Source: Bradyrhizobium jicamae (GTDB lineage Bacteria; Pseudomonadota; Alphaproteobacteria; Rhizobiales; Xanthobacteraceae). Taken from it: a stretch of DNA of 64,000 bases. The position numbers were made by a program, and so were the translations under genes. The stretch is taken from the NCBI RefSeq assembly GCF_018130695.1, contig NZ_JAFCJX010000016.1, forward strand, positions 1 to 64,000, in the 5' to 3' direction. A model generated the notes under the pieces. It was not told the DNA's origin. It did not search any database and saw nothing but the letters and a program-made list of their open reading frames with translations. Shown one piece after another: positions 50,726 through 58,417 of this stretch; the stretch's first letter is position 1; the number at the start of each line of letters is the position of its first letter.

Positions 50726-51865
50726 TCAGGCCTTCGCCTTCTTCGCTTTCCGCTCGGCCTTCTCGTCGTCGTCCTTACCCTTCTTCTCGGCCTTGTCCTT
50801 GCCGTTCTCCTTCTTGCGATTGGTATAGCGCGCATTGCCGAGCCCGGTGCCGATGGTCAGCACGCCCCAGCGCTCGACGTCCTGCATGAACGGCACTTCG
50901 GCGAGACCCTGGGCGACACCGTCATTATGCATCACGATCGCAGTGTCGTGGCCACCGATCTCGGGGATCGCCTCGACCAGGCTCGCCGGCAGGTTGAACT
51001 TGCTGCTCTCCCAATTGCCCGGCAGGTTCTGCGCGCCCTTCTCGATCGAGCCATCCTCGTTGATGACGCCGGGACAGGAGATGCCGATGAACGGCGCGAG
51101 CTTGTGCCCCTCGGCTTCGGCCGCGGTGATCAGATCCTTCAGCATCTTGACCAGCCGCTTCACCGCGCCCTCGCGCGTGGGCTCGTCATCGGCGTGGCGC
51201 CACAGCTCGGACTTCCACACACTGGCCTTGGAGAGATCGGGCGCCTTCTTCCAGCGCGTCTCGACCACGCCGCAGCGGATGTTGGTGCCGCCGATGTCGA
51301 CGGCGAGGATGCTGTCATGAGCCTCGAAGATCCAGGACGGCGCCAGATGCAGCGTGCCGATCAGGCCGGCGTCATCAGGATGAAAGCGGATCGGCACCAG
51401 ATCGACCTTGAAATCCTCGGCTTTGAGGATGATCTCGGTGCGCGCGATCGCGAGCTCGCCGAGCCGGCTCTCGCGAAAGCCGCCGCCGACCACGATGCGC
51501 TCGGTCTTGGCCCAAGCCTTGGTCTTGAGGAAGCGGCGGGTGACGTAAGCGAGCTCCTGCGCGAACTCCTCGATCGCGCTGTGCACGACGGCGGAGGCCT
51601 CGGTGTCCTCGCCGACCAGCATGTCGTCGAGCTTCTTCTTGCTGATCTTCTCCGAGGGCTCGTCGCCAAATGGGTCCTCGCCGGTCTTGCGCAGCGGCTT
51701 GCGCCAGCGGTCGAGGATCTTGCGGAAAGCGCCCTTGGAGGCACGGTCGCCGAGGAAGCCCTCGTCGTCCTTCAGCTCGATGTTGAAGCTGTCGATGTCG
51801 ACCGACGGCAGCCGCGCCGCGCCGTGGCGGGCGATTCCCGTGGTTGTTGCAATCTCGTCGGCCAT
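50726..51865 (-). CDS. ROK-family kinase-like protein with permuted motif order
   Basis: A 379-aa protein with all the sequence hallmarks of a ROK sugar kinase but in rotated order. Residues 124-129 IVVGGG and 164-170 DDAGLIG match the C-terminal ROK motifs. They are followed by DIGGTN (190-195, phosphate 1), GISCPGVINEDGSI (261-274), HNDGVAQGLAE (313-323, with catalytic-type Asp315) and TIGTGLGNA (337-345), which are normally N-terminal or central. The zinc motif CxCGxxGC of ROK kinases is absent. The N-terminus (1-90) is unique and charged, and the last 30 residues are a Lys/Glu-rich tail. ATG 51865 follows AGAGGGCAC. Sugar phosphorylation is plausible, not shown. Confidence 0.75.
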   Translation of the reverse strand: MADEIATTTGIARHGAARLPSVDIDSFNIELKDDEGFLGDRASKGAFRKILDRWRKPLRKTGEDPFGDEPSEKISKKKLDDMLVGEDTEASAVVHSAIEEFAQELAYVTRRFLKTKAWAKTERIVVGGGFRESRLGELAIARTEIILKAEDFKVDLVPIRFHPDDAGLIGTLHLAPSWIFEAHDSILAVDIGGTNIRCGVVETRWKKAPDLSKASVWKSELWRHADDEPTREGAVKRLVKMLKDLITAAEAEGHKLAPFIGISCPGVINEDGSIEKGAQNLPGNWESSKFNLPASLVEAIPEIGGHDTAIVMHNDGVAQGLAEVPFMQDVERWGVLTIGTGLGNARYTNRKKENGKDKAEKKGKDDDEKAERKAKKAKA

Positions 51866-52010
51866 GTGCCCTCTGCCCTTCGCGGAATTTGCGGGACAAC
51901 GGCCGGGGAACCCGATGGTTTCACGGCTGGCGTGAGGGAGGCGGGGCCGCCAAGAGGCCCGAAACGGCGCCAAATCCTTCATTTTGGGCCGGTTTTCGCC
52001 CTGCTTTGCC

Positions 52011-52038
52011 TTGACTCCCCGTCGATTGCGGCTATAAG
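52011..52038 (+). promoter_or_regulatory. Likely housekeeping promoter of rplU-rpmA
   Basis: TTGACT (52011-52016) and TATAAG (52033-52038) are separated by 16 bp, a strong sigma-70-type match for a GC-rich genome. The expected start of transcription is about 52045. Confidence 0.65.
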
Positions 52039-52051
52039 TCCGCCCCAACAG

Positions 52052-52081
52052 GCGCGAGGATTTCTCGCGCTGTTTGTTTTT
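52052..52081 (+). promoter_or_regulatory. Terminator-shaped hairpin in the rplU leader
   Basis: GCGCGAG (52052-52058) and CTCGCGC (52064-52070) form a 7-bp stem with a 5-nt loop, followed by TGTTTGTTTTT. It lies only about 7 nt after the expected transcription start and 128 nt before rplU. It looks like an intrinsic terminator, and may be an attenuator or a 5' stabilising hairpin. Confidence 0.5.
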
Positions 52082-52197
52082 GCGCGGATTTCAGGGGCTC
52101 GCCCCAATTTGTGCAGAACACGAAACCCATCGCGACTGAACAAGAAGCCGGCCCGGAGCGATCCGAGGCACGGAATCGAACACGAAGGAATCAAACG

Positions 52198-52581
52198 ATG
52201 TTCGCAGTCATCAAAACCGGCGGCCGGCAATACCGCGTCGTTCCGAATGATGTACTCGAGATTGGCAAGATCGCCGGCGATGTCGGCACGATCGTGCAAC
52301 TTGGCGAAGTTCTGGTGCTCGGCGGCGATACGCCGACCTTGGGCGCTCCGACGGTGGCAGGTGCTTCCGTTGCGGCCGAAGTGCTGCAGCACAAGCGCGG
52401 CCCGAAGGTGATCTCGTTCAAGAAGCGCCGCCGCAAGAATTCGCGCCGCAAGCGCGGCTACCGCGACGAGATCACGGTGCTCCGCATCACCGAGATCCTC
52501 GCCGACAACGCCAAGCCGACCATCGGCCCGCGGCCGAAGAAGGCGAAGCCGGCTGAGCCCGCTGCCGAGAAGGCCGCGTAA
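52198..52581 (+). CDS. rplU: Ribosomal protein bL21
   Basis: A 127-aa 50S subunit protein that contacts 23S rRNA and bL20. It begins MFAVIKTGGRQYRVVPNDVL, keeps the basic rRNA-binding run VISFKKRRRKNSRRKRGYR and has an Ala/Lys/Pro-rich C-terminal tail common in rhizobia. ATG 52198 follows GAAGGAAT. First gene of the rplU-rpmA pair. A long leader (about 150 nt) with a terminator-like hairpin precedes it. Confidence 0.97.
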   Translation: MFAVIKTGGRQYRVVPNDVLEIGKIAGDVGTIVQLGEVLVLGGDTPTLGAPTVAGASVAAEVLQHKRGPKVISFKKRRRKNSRRKRGYRDEITVLRITEILADNAKPTIGPRPKKAKPAEPAAEKAA

Positions 52582-52686
52582 GGTCAGCGTCAGAGATCGA
52601 CGTCACGCGCAACTTGGCGTGACCGGAATTGAAATGATTCCGTCAAGGAATTGAACTAGACATTCGAGCGAATTCGGAGACGAGCC

Positions 52687-52956
52687 ATGGCTCACAAAAA
52701 AGCAGGCGGTTCATCGCGCAACGGACGTGATTCCAAGGGCAAGCGCCTCGGCATCAAGGCGTTCGGCGGCGAGCGCGTGATTCCCGGCAACATCATTGCG
52801 CGTCAGCGCGGCACCACCTGGCATCCCGGCCTTAATGTCGGCATGGGCACCGATCATACTCTCTTCGCCAAGGTCGAGGGTCATGTCGAGTTCCGTGCCA
52901 AAGCCAACGGCCGCACCTTCGTATCGGTCATCCCGATGGCGGAAGCGGCCGAATAG
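52687..52956 (+). CDS. rpmA: Ribosomal protein bL27
   Basis: An 89-aa 50S subunit protein placed near the peptidyl transferase centre. It begins MAHKKAGGSSRNGRDSKGKR, GIKAFGGERVIPGNIIARQR follows, and it ends EAAE. Length and motifs are typical. ATG 52687 follows GGAGACGAGCC. It is co-transcribed with rplU (105 bp apart). Confidence 0.97.
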   Translation: MAHKKAGGSSRNGRDSKGKRLGIKAFGGERVIPGNIIARQRGTTWHPGLNVGMGTDHTLFAKVEGHVEFRAKANGRTFVSVIPMAEAAE

Positions 52957-53020
52957 ACGGTGGACACATTCGAGTCCGCCGGGTCCTGTTGAACCGGCGG
53001 AGTCGTAAAGGGCTCCAAGA

Positions 53021-53050
53021 GGGGAGGCGGGAAACCGGCCTCCCCTTTTC
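53021..53050 (+). terminator. Rho-independent terminator of rplU-rpmA
   Basis: GGGGAGGC (53021-53028) pairs with GCCTCCCC (53038-53045), with a GG-GAAA-CC inner stem-loop, followed by TTTTC. It begins 65 bp after the rpmA stop. Confidence 0.85.
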
Positions 53051-53127
53051 ATTGCGCGCGGTCCGACTTTGATCCCGCGCAATGTCCCCAGCGTTGCGTA
53101 CCGTTATCGCATCACAGGAGCCCGACC

Positions 53128-53724
53128 ATGTTGCAGGACATTCCGACCACGACATTGCGCGAGTCCAGAGCTTGCGTCCTCGAGACCGAACGGCTGACCT
53201 TGCGCAAGCCGACGCTCGCGGACGTAAAAGCCATTGCCCGTCTCGCCAATGATCGCCGCATTGCGGAGAACACGCGCCGCCTGCCGCATCCCTATTGCCA
53301 GGACGACGCCATCGATTTCGTGCGCGCGCTCGCCGCCGGCGGCCGCGAGACGGTGTTTCTGATCGAGCACAGCCACAAGCCGATCGGCATGGTCGGCATC
53401 GACTGGCGCGCGGAGACTTCGGCCGAACTCGGCTACTGGCTCGGCGTCGACCATTGGGGCCAGGGTTTCGGCACCGAGGCCGCACGCGCGGTGATCGACT
53501 ATTTCTTCGAGGAGTTCGACCTCGATCATCTCATCTCCGGTGCCCGCGTCGCCAATCCGGCCTCGCGCAACATCCTGGAGAAATGCGGCTTCCAGTGGAG
53601 CGGCGTCGAGCTGCACCGCTTCGAGGCGCTGGGCTCGTCGACCCCGGTCGACTGCTTCCGCCTGTCGCGCAGCGTCTGGTCGTCGCTGAAGAACTGGAAC
53701 CAGACGACGCGTCGCAATACGTGA
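53128..53724 (+). CDS. GNAT-family N-acetyltransferase (RimJ/RimL-like)
   Basis: A 198-aa GNAT protein. It starts with ETERLTLRKPTLADVKAIAR and contains the acetyl-CoA-binding motif LGYWLGVDHWGQGFGTEAAR and the following ARVANPASRNILEKCGF, typical of the RimJ/RimL branch that acetylates protein or small-molecule amines. It follows rpmA, separated by a terminator, and converges on a DMT-transporter gene at 5-bp spacing. Substrate unknown. Confidence 0.88.
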   Translation: MLQDIPTTTLRESRACVLETERLTLRKPTLADVKAIARLANDRRIAENTRRLPHPYCQDDAIDFVRALAAGGRETVFLIEHSHKPIGMVGIDWRAETSAELGYWLGVDHWGQGFGTEAARAVIDYFFEEFDLDHLISGARVANPASRNILEKCGFQWSGVELHRFEALGSSTPVDCFRLSRSVWSSLKNWNQTTRRNT

Positions 53725-53728
53725 AGAA

Positions 53729-54643
53729 CTACGCCGGCGGATTCACCGCCGGCTGTTCACGCCCGAGCCGCTGCTCGCGGATGAAAATATAGAGGCCGGC
53801 GCCGATGATAACAGCGGCGCCGATGATCGTGGCGGGCGACGGCACGTCGCCGAACACGACGAAGCCGAAGATCACGGCCCAGACGATCATCGAATATTGA
53901 TACGGCACCACGACGCTCGCGGGCGCCAGTTTCAGCGAACGATTCACACACAGCAGCGCCGCGACCGAGATGATGCCGGCCGCCGCGAATGCCACCAGGC
54001 TGCCTGCCGTCGGCGTCACCCAGCCGAACGGCGACATCACGGCGCCGAGCACGAAGGTGCCGCCGAATTGTGATGTCGCCAGCACGATATCCGGCGTCGA
54101 GCGCAGCGAGCGCGTGATCAGCATCAGCACGGCAAACGACAGGCTGCCGCCGAGCGCGATCATCGCCGGCCAGCTGATCGTCTGCGCGGATGGCCTGAGC
54201 GCGATCAGCACGCCGCAGAAACCGACCAGGATCGCAGTCCAGCGCCGCCAGCCGATATGCTCGCCGAGTACCGTGCCCGACAGCGCGGTGACGAAGATCG
54301 GTCCGGCGAGATAGTAGGTGATGACGTCGGCGAGCGGCAGATAGACGGTGGCGAGGAAGAACGCCGCGACCTCCAGCGTCGACAGCGTCACCCGCAGCAA
54401 TTGCAGCCAGGGCCGCTCCAGGGAGAAGAACTCCTTGCGCTGCTTCCACACCATCGGCAACAGCACCAGCAACGCCGCGCAGGCGCGCAGCCACAGCAAT
54501 TGCCCAACCGAATAGGTCGCGACCATGAACTTGCCGAGCGCATCGCCGAACGAGAACATGAAGATCGACAGCAGCATCAGCCCGATGCCGGCAAGGCGAG
54601 CGGAGCGATCGTCATAGGTGGAGAGCTTTGCAAACAGGCTCAT
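53729..54643 (-). CDS. EamA/DMT-family transporter
   Basis: A 304-aa inner-membrane protein with ten hydrophobic segments and two EamA repeats. It begins MSLFAKLSTYDDRSARLAGI and contains LWLRACAALLVLLPMVW and VVPYQYSMIVWAVIFGFVVF. The family exports metabolites and amino acids. ATG 54643 is chosen at the start of the first complete family block; further upstream reading is unrelated sequence. Confidence 0.88.
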   Translation of the reverse strand: MSLFAKLSTYDDRSARLAGIGLMLLSIFMFSFGDALGKFMVATYSVGQLLWLRACAALLVLLPMVWKQRKEFFSLERPWLQLLRVTLSTLEVAAFFLATVYLPLADVITYYLAGPIFVTALSGTVLGEHIGWRRWTAILVGFCGVLIALRPSAQTISWPAMIALGGSLSFAVLMLITRSLRSTPDIVLATSQFGGTFVLGAVMSPFGWVTPTAGSLVAFAAAGIISVAALLCVNRSLKLAPASVVVPYQYSMIVWAVIFGFVVFGDVPSPATIIGAAVIIGAGLYIFIREQRLGREQPAVNPPA

Positions 54644-54807
54644 CTTGCTTGTGTTGTTGTTGCCGCACGCGAGTCGCGTGAGAGCCGTTTTTAACGGCGC
54701 GGATGCGCAGGACAACCCCGATTACTTCGAATCGAGCCAATTGTCGCAGTGCGGCGCCTGCGCTACCGGTAAGTCCGTCATTCCAAAAACAGAGCAGGAA
54801 ACGCCGC

Positions 54808-55287
54808 ATGACCGAGTTCGACCCCGCTCAGCACCGCATGGTATCAGCGCAGCGCTGGTTCGAGGATTTCGTGCTCGGCGAGCGCTTCGTGATTCCGAGC
54901 CGGACCCAGACCTCGGCGGTGTTCGCGGCGTTCCAGACCGCGAGTGGCGACACCCATCCGATCCATTACGACGTCGAATATTGCCGCGCCCGCGGCATGC
55001 CGGACCTGCTGGCGCATGGCTTCCAGACGCTGGTGCATACCGCGCCCGGCGCGGGGCTGTTTCCCTACGTCGTGGAGGAATCGCTGGTCGGCTTCCTCGA
55101 ACAATCCAGCAAGTTCCTCAAACCGGTCTATGCCGGCGACACCGTCTACCCCGCACTGGAGGTGATCGAGCTCGTGCCCGGCCGCTCGACCGGCGTGGTG
55201 ACGCTGCGCTCCACGGTGCACAATCAGCGCCGCGAGCTGGTGCTGGAAGGCATGCAGAAATTCCTGGTGCGGCGCCGGCCTGCGTAG
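54808..55287 (+). CDS. MaoC-like dehydratase-domain protein
   Basis: A 159-aa hot-dog-fold protein. It has the MaoC R-hydratase-type motif FAAFQTASGDTHPIHYDVEYC (active-site Asp and His) and RGMPDLLAHGFQTL. Such proteins hydrate enoyl-CoA or act on acyl intermediates. ATG 54808 follows GCAGGAAACG. It diverges from the EamA gene and precedes obgE by about 100 bp. Confidence 0.88.
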   Translation: MTEFDPAQHRMVSAQRWFEDFVLGERFVIPSRTQTSAVFAAFQTASGDTHPIHYDVEYCRARGMPDLLAHGFQTLVHTAPGAGLFPYVVEESLVGFLEQSSKFLKPVYAGDTVYPALEVIELVPGRSTGVVTLRSTVHNQRRELVLEGMQKFLVRRRPA

Positions 55288-55388
55288 GTCCCGGGGCCGC
55301 AAAAAGGCCCGAAAATTAAGGCTTTTCGCCGAAGTCAGGGCGTTTCCGGGTTGCCGCAGCGGCCCCCCTGCCCTAACTAGAGCCCATC

Positions 55389-56438
55389 ATGAAATTCCTC
55401 GATGAAGCCAAGGTCTATATTCGCTCGGGCGACGGCGGCAACGGCTGCGTCGCGTTCCGGCGCGAGAAGTTCATCGAGTTCGGCGGGCCCTCCGGCGGCA
55501 ATGGCGGCCGTGGCGGCGACGTCATCATCGAGGTCGTCGACGGGCTGAACACGCTGATCGACTACCGCTACCAGCAGCACTTCAAGGCGCAGAAGGGCAC
55601 CAATGGCATGGGCAAGGACCGCCATGGCGCCGCCGGCAAATCCATCGTGCTGAAGGTGCCGGTCGGCACCCAGGTGTTCGACGAGGATCGCGAGACGCTG
55701 ATCCACGACTTCACCACGCTCGGCGAGAAGTTCGTGCTGGCCGAAGGCGGCAATGGCGGCTTCGGCAACGCGCATTTCAAATCCTCCACCAACCGCGCGC
55801 CGCGCAATGCCAATCCCGGCCAGACCGGGGAGGAGCGCTGGATCTGGTTGCGGTTGAAGCTGATCGCGGACGCCGGTCTCGTCGGCCTGCCGAACGCCGG
55901 CAAATCGACCTTCCTCTCGGTCGTCAGCGCGGCGAAGCCGAAGATCGCCGACTATCCCTTCACCACCCTGCATCCGCAGCTCGGCGTCGTGAATGCGAGC
56001 GGCCGTGAATTCGTGCTCGCCGACATTCCCGGCTTGATCGAGGGCGCGCATGAGGGTGCGGGCCTTGGCGACCGCTTCCTCGGCCATGTCGAACGCTGCC
56101 GCGTGCTGCTGCATCTGATCGACGCGACCTGCGAGCATGCCGGCAAGGCCTACAAGACCGTGCGGACCGAGCTCGAGGCCTATGAGGGCCAGCTCGCCGA
56201 CAAGATCGAGATCGTCGCACTGAACAAGATCGACGCGGTCACGCCCGACGAATTGAAGAAGCAGAAGGACCGCCTGAAGCGCGCGGCGAAGAAGACGCCG
56301 ATGCTGCTGTCGGGTGCCACCGGCGAAGGCGTGCAGGACGCGTTGCGCGCGTTGGTCGAGGTGATCGGCGAGGCGCCGGTGTCGAACAAGGCCAAGGGCC
56401 AGGCGGAGCCGTGGGCCGAGCCGATCCCGCAGGGCTAA
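55389..56438 (+). CDS. obgE: GTPase ObgE/CgtA
   Basis: A 349-aa Obg GTPase involved in 50S assembly and the stringent response. It has the glycine-rich Obg fold (residues 1-158: KVYIRSGDGGNGCVAFRREK), G1 GLPNAGKST (166-174), G3 DIPGLIEGAHEG (212-223), G4 NKID and a G5 SGATGEG. No extended C-terminal domain is present beyond the G domain, as usual in alphaproteobacteria. It is the first gene of obgE-proB. Confidence 0.96.
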   Translation: MKFLDEAKVYIRSGDGGNGCVAFRREKFIEFGGPSGGNGGRGGDVIIEVVDGLNTLIDYRYQQHFKAQKGTNGMGKDRHGAAGKSIVLKVPVGTQVFDEDRETLIHDFTTLGEKFVLAEGGNGGFGNAHFKSSTNRAPRNANPGQTGEERWIWLRLKLIADAGLVGLPNAGKSTFLSVVSAAKPKIADYPFTTLHPQLGVVNASGREFVLADIPGLIEGAHEGAGLGDRFLGHVERCRVLLHLIDATCEHAGKAYKTVRTELEAYEGQLADKIEIVALNKIDAVTPDELKKQKDRLKRAAKKTPMLLSGATGEGVQDALRALVEVIGEAPVSNKAKGQAEPWAEPIPQG

Positions 56439-56513
56439 GCGAGCCCTGCACTTCCCATCTCGCGTCTCGGCGCGTAATGCTTCACCGACCTCCGTTCCAG
56501 TCCGACCAAAACC

Positions 56514-57656
56514 ATGCAACGCCCCGCGCTTAGGAATTTTCGCCGCATCGTCGTCAAGGTCGGCTCGTCGCTGCTCGTCGACTCCAAGGCGGGCGAGCTG
56601 CGCGCGGCGTGGCTGGAAGCGCTGGTCGACGACATCGCAAAACTGCACAAGGATGGCCGCGAGGTCATGGTGGTATCGTCGGGCTCGATTGCGCTCGGCC
56701 GCAGCCGTCTGAAGCTGCCGCGCGGCCCGCTCAAGCTCGAGGAGAGCCAGGCGGCCGCCGCCGTCGGACAGATCGCGCTGGCGCGGATCTGGTCGGAGGT
56801 GCTCGGCAATCACGGCATCGGCGCCGGCCAGATCCTGGTGACGCTGCAGGACACCGAGGAACGCCGCCGCTATCTCAACGCGCGCTCGACGATCGCAAAG
56901 CTGCTCGAATGGCGCGCGGTGCCCGTGATCAACGAGAACGACACCGTCGCAACCAACGAGATCCGCTATGGCGACAATGATCGCCTCGCCGCCCGCGTTG
57001 CGACCATGGCAAGCGCGGATCTCTTGATCCTGCTGTCAGACATCGACGGCCTCTACACCATGCCGCCCAATGCCAATCCCGATGCAAAGCTGATCCCGAT
57101 CGTGGAGAGCGTCACCTCCGAAATCGAAGCGATGGCGGGCGCCGCCGAGTCCGAACTGTCGCGCGGCGGCATGTATACGAAGATCGAGGCCGCGAAGATC
57201 GCGACCACCGCGGGCACGCATATGCTGATCGCCTCCGGCAAGATCGAGCATCCGCTGAAGGCGATCGCCGATGGCGGCCGCTGCACCTGGTTCCTCACCC
57301 CGGCCAACCCGGTGACCGCGCGAAAACGCTGGATCGCGGGCTCACTGGAGCCGAAGGGCACGCTGACGATCGACGCCGGCGCGGTGGCAGCACTTCGCGC
57401 GGGCAAGAGCCTGTTGCCCGCCGGCGTGATCCGGATCGACGGCCAGTTCGCCCGCGGCGACGCCGTCATCGTGCGCGGCCCGGACACCCACGAGATTGGC
57501 CGCGGCCTCGTCGCCTACGACGCTGAGGATGCCGAGAAGATCAAGGGGCGCTCCTCCCCGGACGTCATGACCATTCTGGGCATCAGTGGCCGGGCCGAAA
57601 TGATCCATCGCGATGATCTGGTGGTGGGCGGGCCGCGATCTACGGACACGAATTGA
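56514..57656 (+). CDS. proB: Glutamate 5-kinase
   Basis: A 380-aa enzyme that phosphorylates glutamate in the first step of proline synthesis. It has the amino-acid-kinase domain (RIVVKVGSSLLVDSKAGELR, MVVSSGSIALGRSRLKL, NENDTVATNEIRYGDNDRLA, SRGGMYTKIEAAKIA) and a C-terminal PUA domain (about residues 280-370, ending DVMTILGISGRAEMI). Length fits the PUA-containing form. It is 75 bp downstream of obgE, and proA is separated from it by an inverted toxin-antitoxin pair. Confidence 0.96.
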   Translation: MQRPALRNFRRIVVKVGSSLLVDSKAGELRAAWLEALVDDIAKLHKDGREVMVVSSGSIALGRSRLKLPRGPLKLEESQAAAAVGQIALARIWSEVLGNHGIGAGQILVTLQDTEERRRYLNARSTIAKLLEWRAVPVINENDTVATNEIRYGDNDRLAARVATMASADLLILLSDIDGLYTMPPNANPDAKLIPIVESVTSEIEAMAGAAESELSRGGMYTKIEAAKIATTAGTHMLIASGKIEHPLKAIADGGRCTWFLTPANPVTARKRWIAGSLEPKGTLTIDAGAVAALRAGKSLLPAGVIRIDGQFARGDAVIVRGPDTHEIGRGLVAYDAEDAEKIKGRSSPDVMTILGISGRAEMIHRDDLVVGGPRSTDTN

Positions 57657-57659
57657 TCG

Positions 57660-57956
57660 CTACTGCATATCGTCGGCGCTGATGTCGCGACGGCCGTGCA
57701 TAACGCGAACGACCTCGATGCCGTCGCGCACGGGAACATAGAAGATCACATAGTTTCCTACGGCAAAGCTGCGCAGGTTTCTCGCAAGGTCTTGACGTGC
57801 ACGGCCGACGAGCGGTGAGTCGGCCAACATGTCGAACGCTGCATCGATCCGATCGATGATCGCGTCCGCTGCGCGAACGCTGTCTTCGGCGATGTACTGC
57901 CAGATCTCGGTAACATCGATCTCAGCTTGTGGACTTTTGCGGCGCTTACTTGCCAT
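57660..57956 (-). CDS. ParE/RelE-type toxin
   Basis: A 98-aa RelE/ParE-superfamily protein. It begins MASKRRKSPQAEIDVTEIWQ, and shows YIAEDSVRAADAIIDRIDAA, NLRSFAVGNYVIFYVPVRDG and VRVMHGRRD, the ParE-type beta-sheet and C-terminal Arg/His segment. It likely acts on gyrase or mRNA depending on the subgroup. It overlaps the antitoxin by 11 bp and follows it in one operon. The toxin stop lies only 3 bp from the proB stop. Confidence 0.85.
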   Translation of the reverse strand: MASKRRKSPQAEIDVTEIWQYIAEDSVRAADAIIDRIDAAFDMLADSPLVGRARQDLARNLRSFAVGNYVIFYVPVRDGIEVVRVMHGRRDISADDMQ

Positions 57957-58215
57957 GCTTGGCCGCCAGACGTTTCCGTCCTTCAGCCTTGATCCGTTCA
58001 AACATGTCGCCGACCGGTTCGGCGGGCCCGCTGTCGAATCCCTTCTGGATTTCTTCGCGTAACGCTTCGAGCTTGGCTTGGCGTCGTGCCTCGCGCTCCT
58101 CGACCAGACGCAAACCCTCGCGCATCACCTCGCTTGCGGTCGCGTAACGCCCGCTCTCGACAAGGTCGTCGATCATCGCCTCGAAATGCTTGCCGATGCT
58201 GTAGCTGGTGGCCAT
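57946..58215 (-). CDS. ParD-type antitoxin
   Basis: An 89-aa ParD/RHH-type antitoxin. The N-terminus is a ribbon-helix-helix (MATSYSIGKHFEAMIDDLVE, SGRYATASEVMREGLRLVEE), followed by a charged C-terminus that should bind the toxin. ATG 58215 follows GGAGTTCC. A TATCAA-N13-TTGATA palindrome lies 16-40 bp upstream and is the likely autoregulatory operator. A larger upstream frame reads antisense into proA and is not real. Confidence 0.87.
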   Translation of the reverse strand: MATSYSIGKHFEAMIDDLVESGRYATASEVMREGLRLVEEREARRQAKLEALREEIQKGFDSGPAEPVGDMFERIKAEGRKRLAAKHGK

Positions 58216-58230
58216 GGCGGAACTCCGAAG

Positions 58231-58255
58231 TATCAAATAATGATATATATTGATA
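58231..58255. promoter_or_regulatory. Operator-like palindrome of the toxin-antitoxin pair
   Basis: TATCAA (58231-58236) and TTGATA (58250-58255) form a perfect 6-bp dyad with an AT-rich 13-bp spacer. It overlaps the probable antitoxin promoter, as expected for RHH antitoxin autoregulation. Confidence 0.6.
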
Positions 58256-58417
58256 TTGCGGGGAACAAGACCCAACCTCCTCTCGGCCATTGGCCGACTC
58301 GGACGGCGGCTGCCGGTGCAGGGCCAACCGCCGCCCATCAGCCATGCCAGTTCCCCGCCTCGCCACCCCTCAATTGCCATGCTAGAACATGGCCTTACTC
58401 GCAAAGCTGGGACTGCC

